Positions 5,527 through 5,760 of a DNA stretch of 5,760 bases are shown piece after piece. Both the position numbers and the translations under genes were made by a program. The stretch comes from Akkermansia sp. (GTDB taxonomy: Bacteria > Verrucomicrobiota > Verrucomicrobiia > Verrucomicrobiales > Akkermansiaceae). The stretch lies in contig JAGBZE010000112.1 in assembly GCA_017628435.1 (NCBI GenBank), positions 1-5,760 of the forward strand, given 5' to 3'. The notes below the pieces were generated by a model, which did no database searches, was not told the origin of the DNA, and was given only the letters and a program-made list of their open reading frames with translations. The stretch's first letter is position 1; every line of letters starts with the position of its first letter.

Positions 5527-5760
5527 ATGAAGAGATTCATGGTATCAAGAATCTCGGAAGATATAAAAAAGTTTCGCTTTGATGTGCTTAAACGTGCCAC
5601 TCGATACGTAATGAATGAATTAGGAAGCGGAACAAGGTATGATGGTATAAGCGGAGATAATTAGCATATTTTGTTTAGGGATATTAAAAGTGGTAAGGAA
5701 ATTAGCTATGAATGGATTGAAGGTGATAGTATTTCTGTGGTGTGCTCTTATGGTGTTGCC
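5527..5760 (+). pseudogene. Hypothetical gene with an in-frame TAG, running off the right edge
   Basis: The ATG at 5527 begins MKRFMVSRISEDIKKFRFD and reads 45 codons to a TAG at 5662-5664. The same frame then stays open for 32 codons to the window edge, beginning HILFRDIKSGKEISYEWIEG, and its composition looks coding. The simplest reading is one gene broken by a single nonsense change, since TAG is one base from Lys, Gln, Glu, Tyr, Trp, Leu or Ser codons. Alternatives are a genuine 45-residue gene followed by a second one, possibly starting at the TTG at 5671, or a sequencing error. GC is about 36% over 5521-5760. The start is two bases after the preceding stop, so the two genes were probably one unit. 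I recognise no family; a small immunity-type protein is possible but unproven. Confidence 0.4.

Overview
The window reads as a GC-rich bacterial chromosome: the genes on the minus strand look about 60% GC or slightly more by eye. The likely group is Verrucomicrobiota, probably an Akkermansia-like organism. That rests on the style of the NuoB and NuoC proteins, the absence of Shine-Dalgarno sequences ahead of every gene, and a short peptide resembling the RHS-repeat proteins I associate with Akkermansia. It is recognition from memory and has not been confirmed by a search.

Positions 4958 down to 85 hold eight tightly packed minus-strand genes. In transcription order they are nuoB, nuoC, a lipoprotein gene, a very small RNase III-domain gene, an exonuclease III gene (exoA/xth type), a spermidine-synthase-like methyltransferase-fold gene, an FtsB/DivIC-like division gene and ispE. 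Gaps are at most 25 bases and one pair overlaps by 20, so this looks like one transcription unit. A plausible sigma-70-type promoter lies just upstream of nuoB (4999-5026, minus strand). A possible ninth gene begins at position 58 and runs off the left edge. The unit mixes two complex I subunits with RNA and DNA processing, cell division and isoprenoid synthesis. nuoA is not upstream and nuoD is not downstream, so nuoBC is separated from the rest of the complex I genes.

Positions 4959 to 5760 differ in character. After the nuoB promoter there is a plus-strand stretch (about 5034-5219) whose reading frame contains an RHS-like peptide, RYIYRGYLQIACIDLTR, cut off at both ends. A near-consensus plus-strand promoter (5100-5129) lies within it. 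From 5216 on, GC drops to about 28% and then about 36%. Two closely spaced plus-strand reading frames follow: a 102-residue protein with an N-terminal hydrophobic segment, and a second frame that stays coding-like to the right edge but has one in-frame TAG. This looks like a decayed, horizontally acquired RHS/polymorphic-toxin-type cassette next to a housekeeping operon. It is the part of the window most likely to hold something undescribed.
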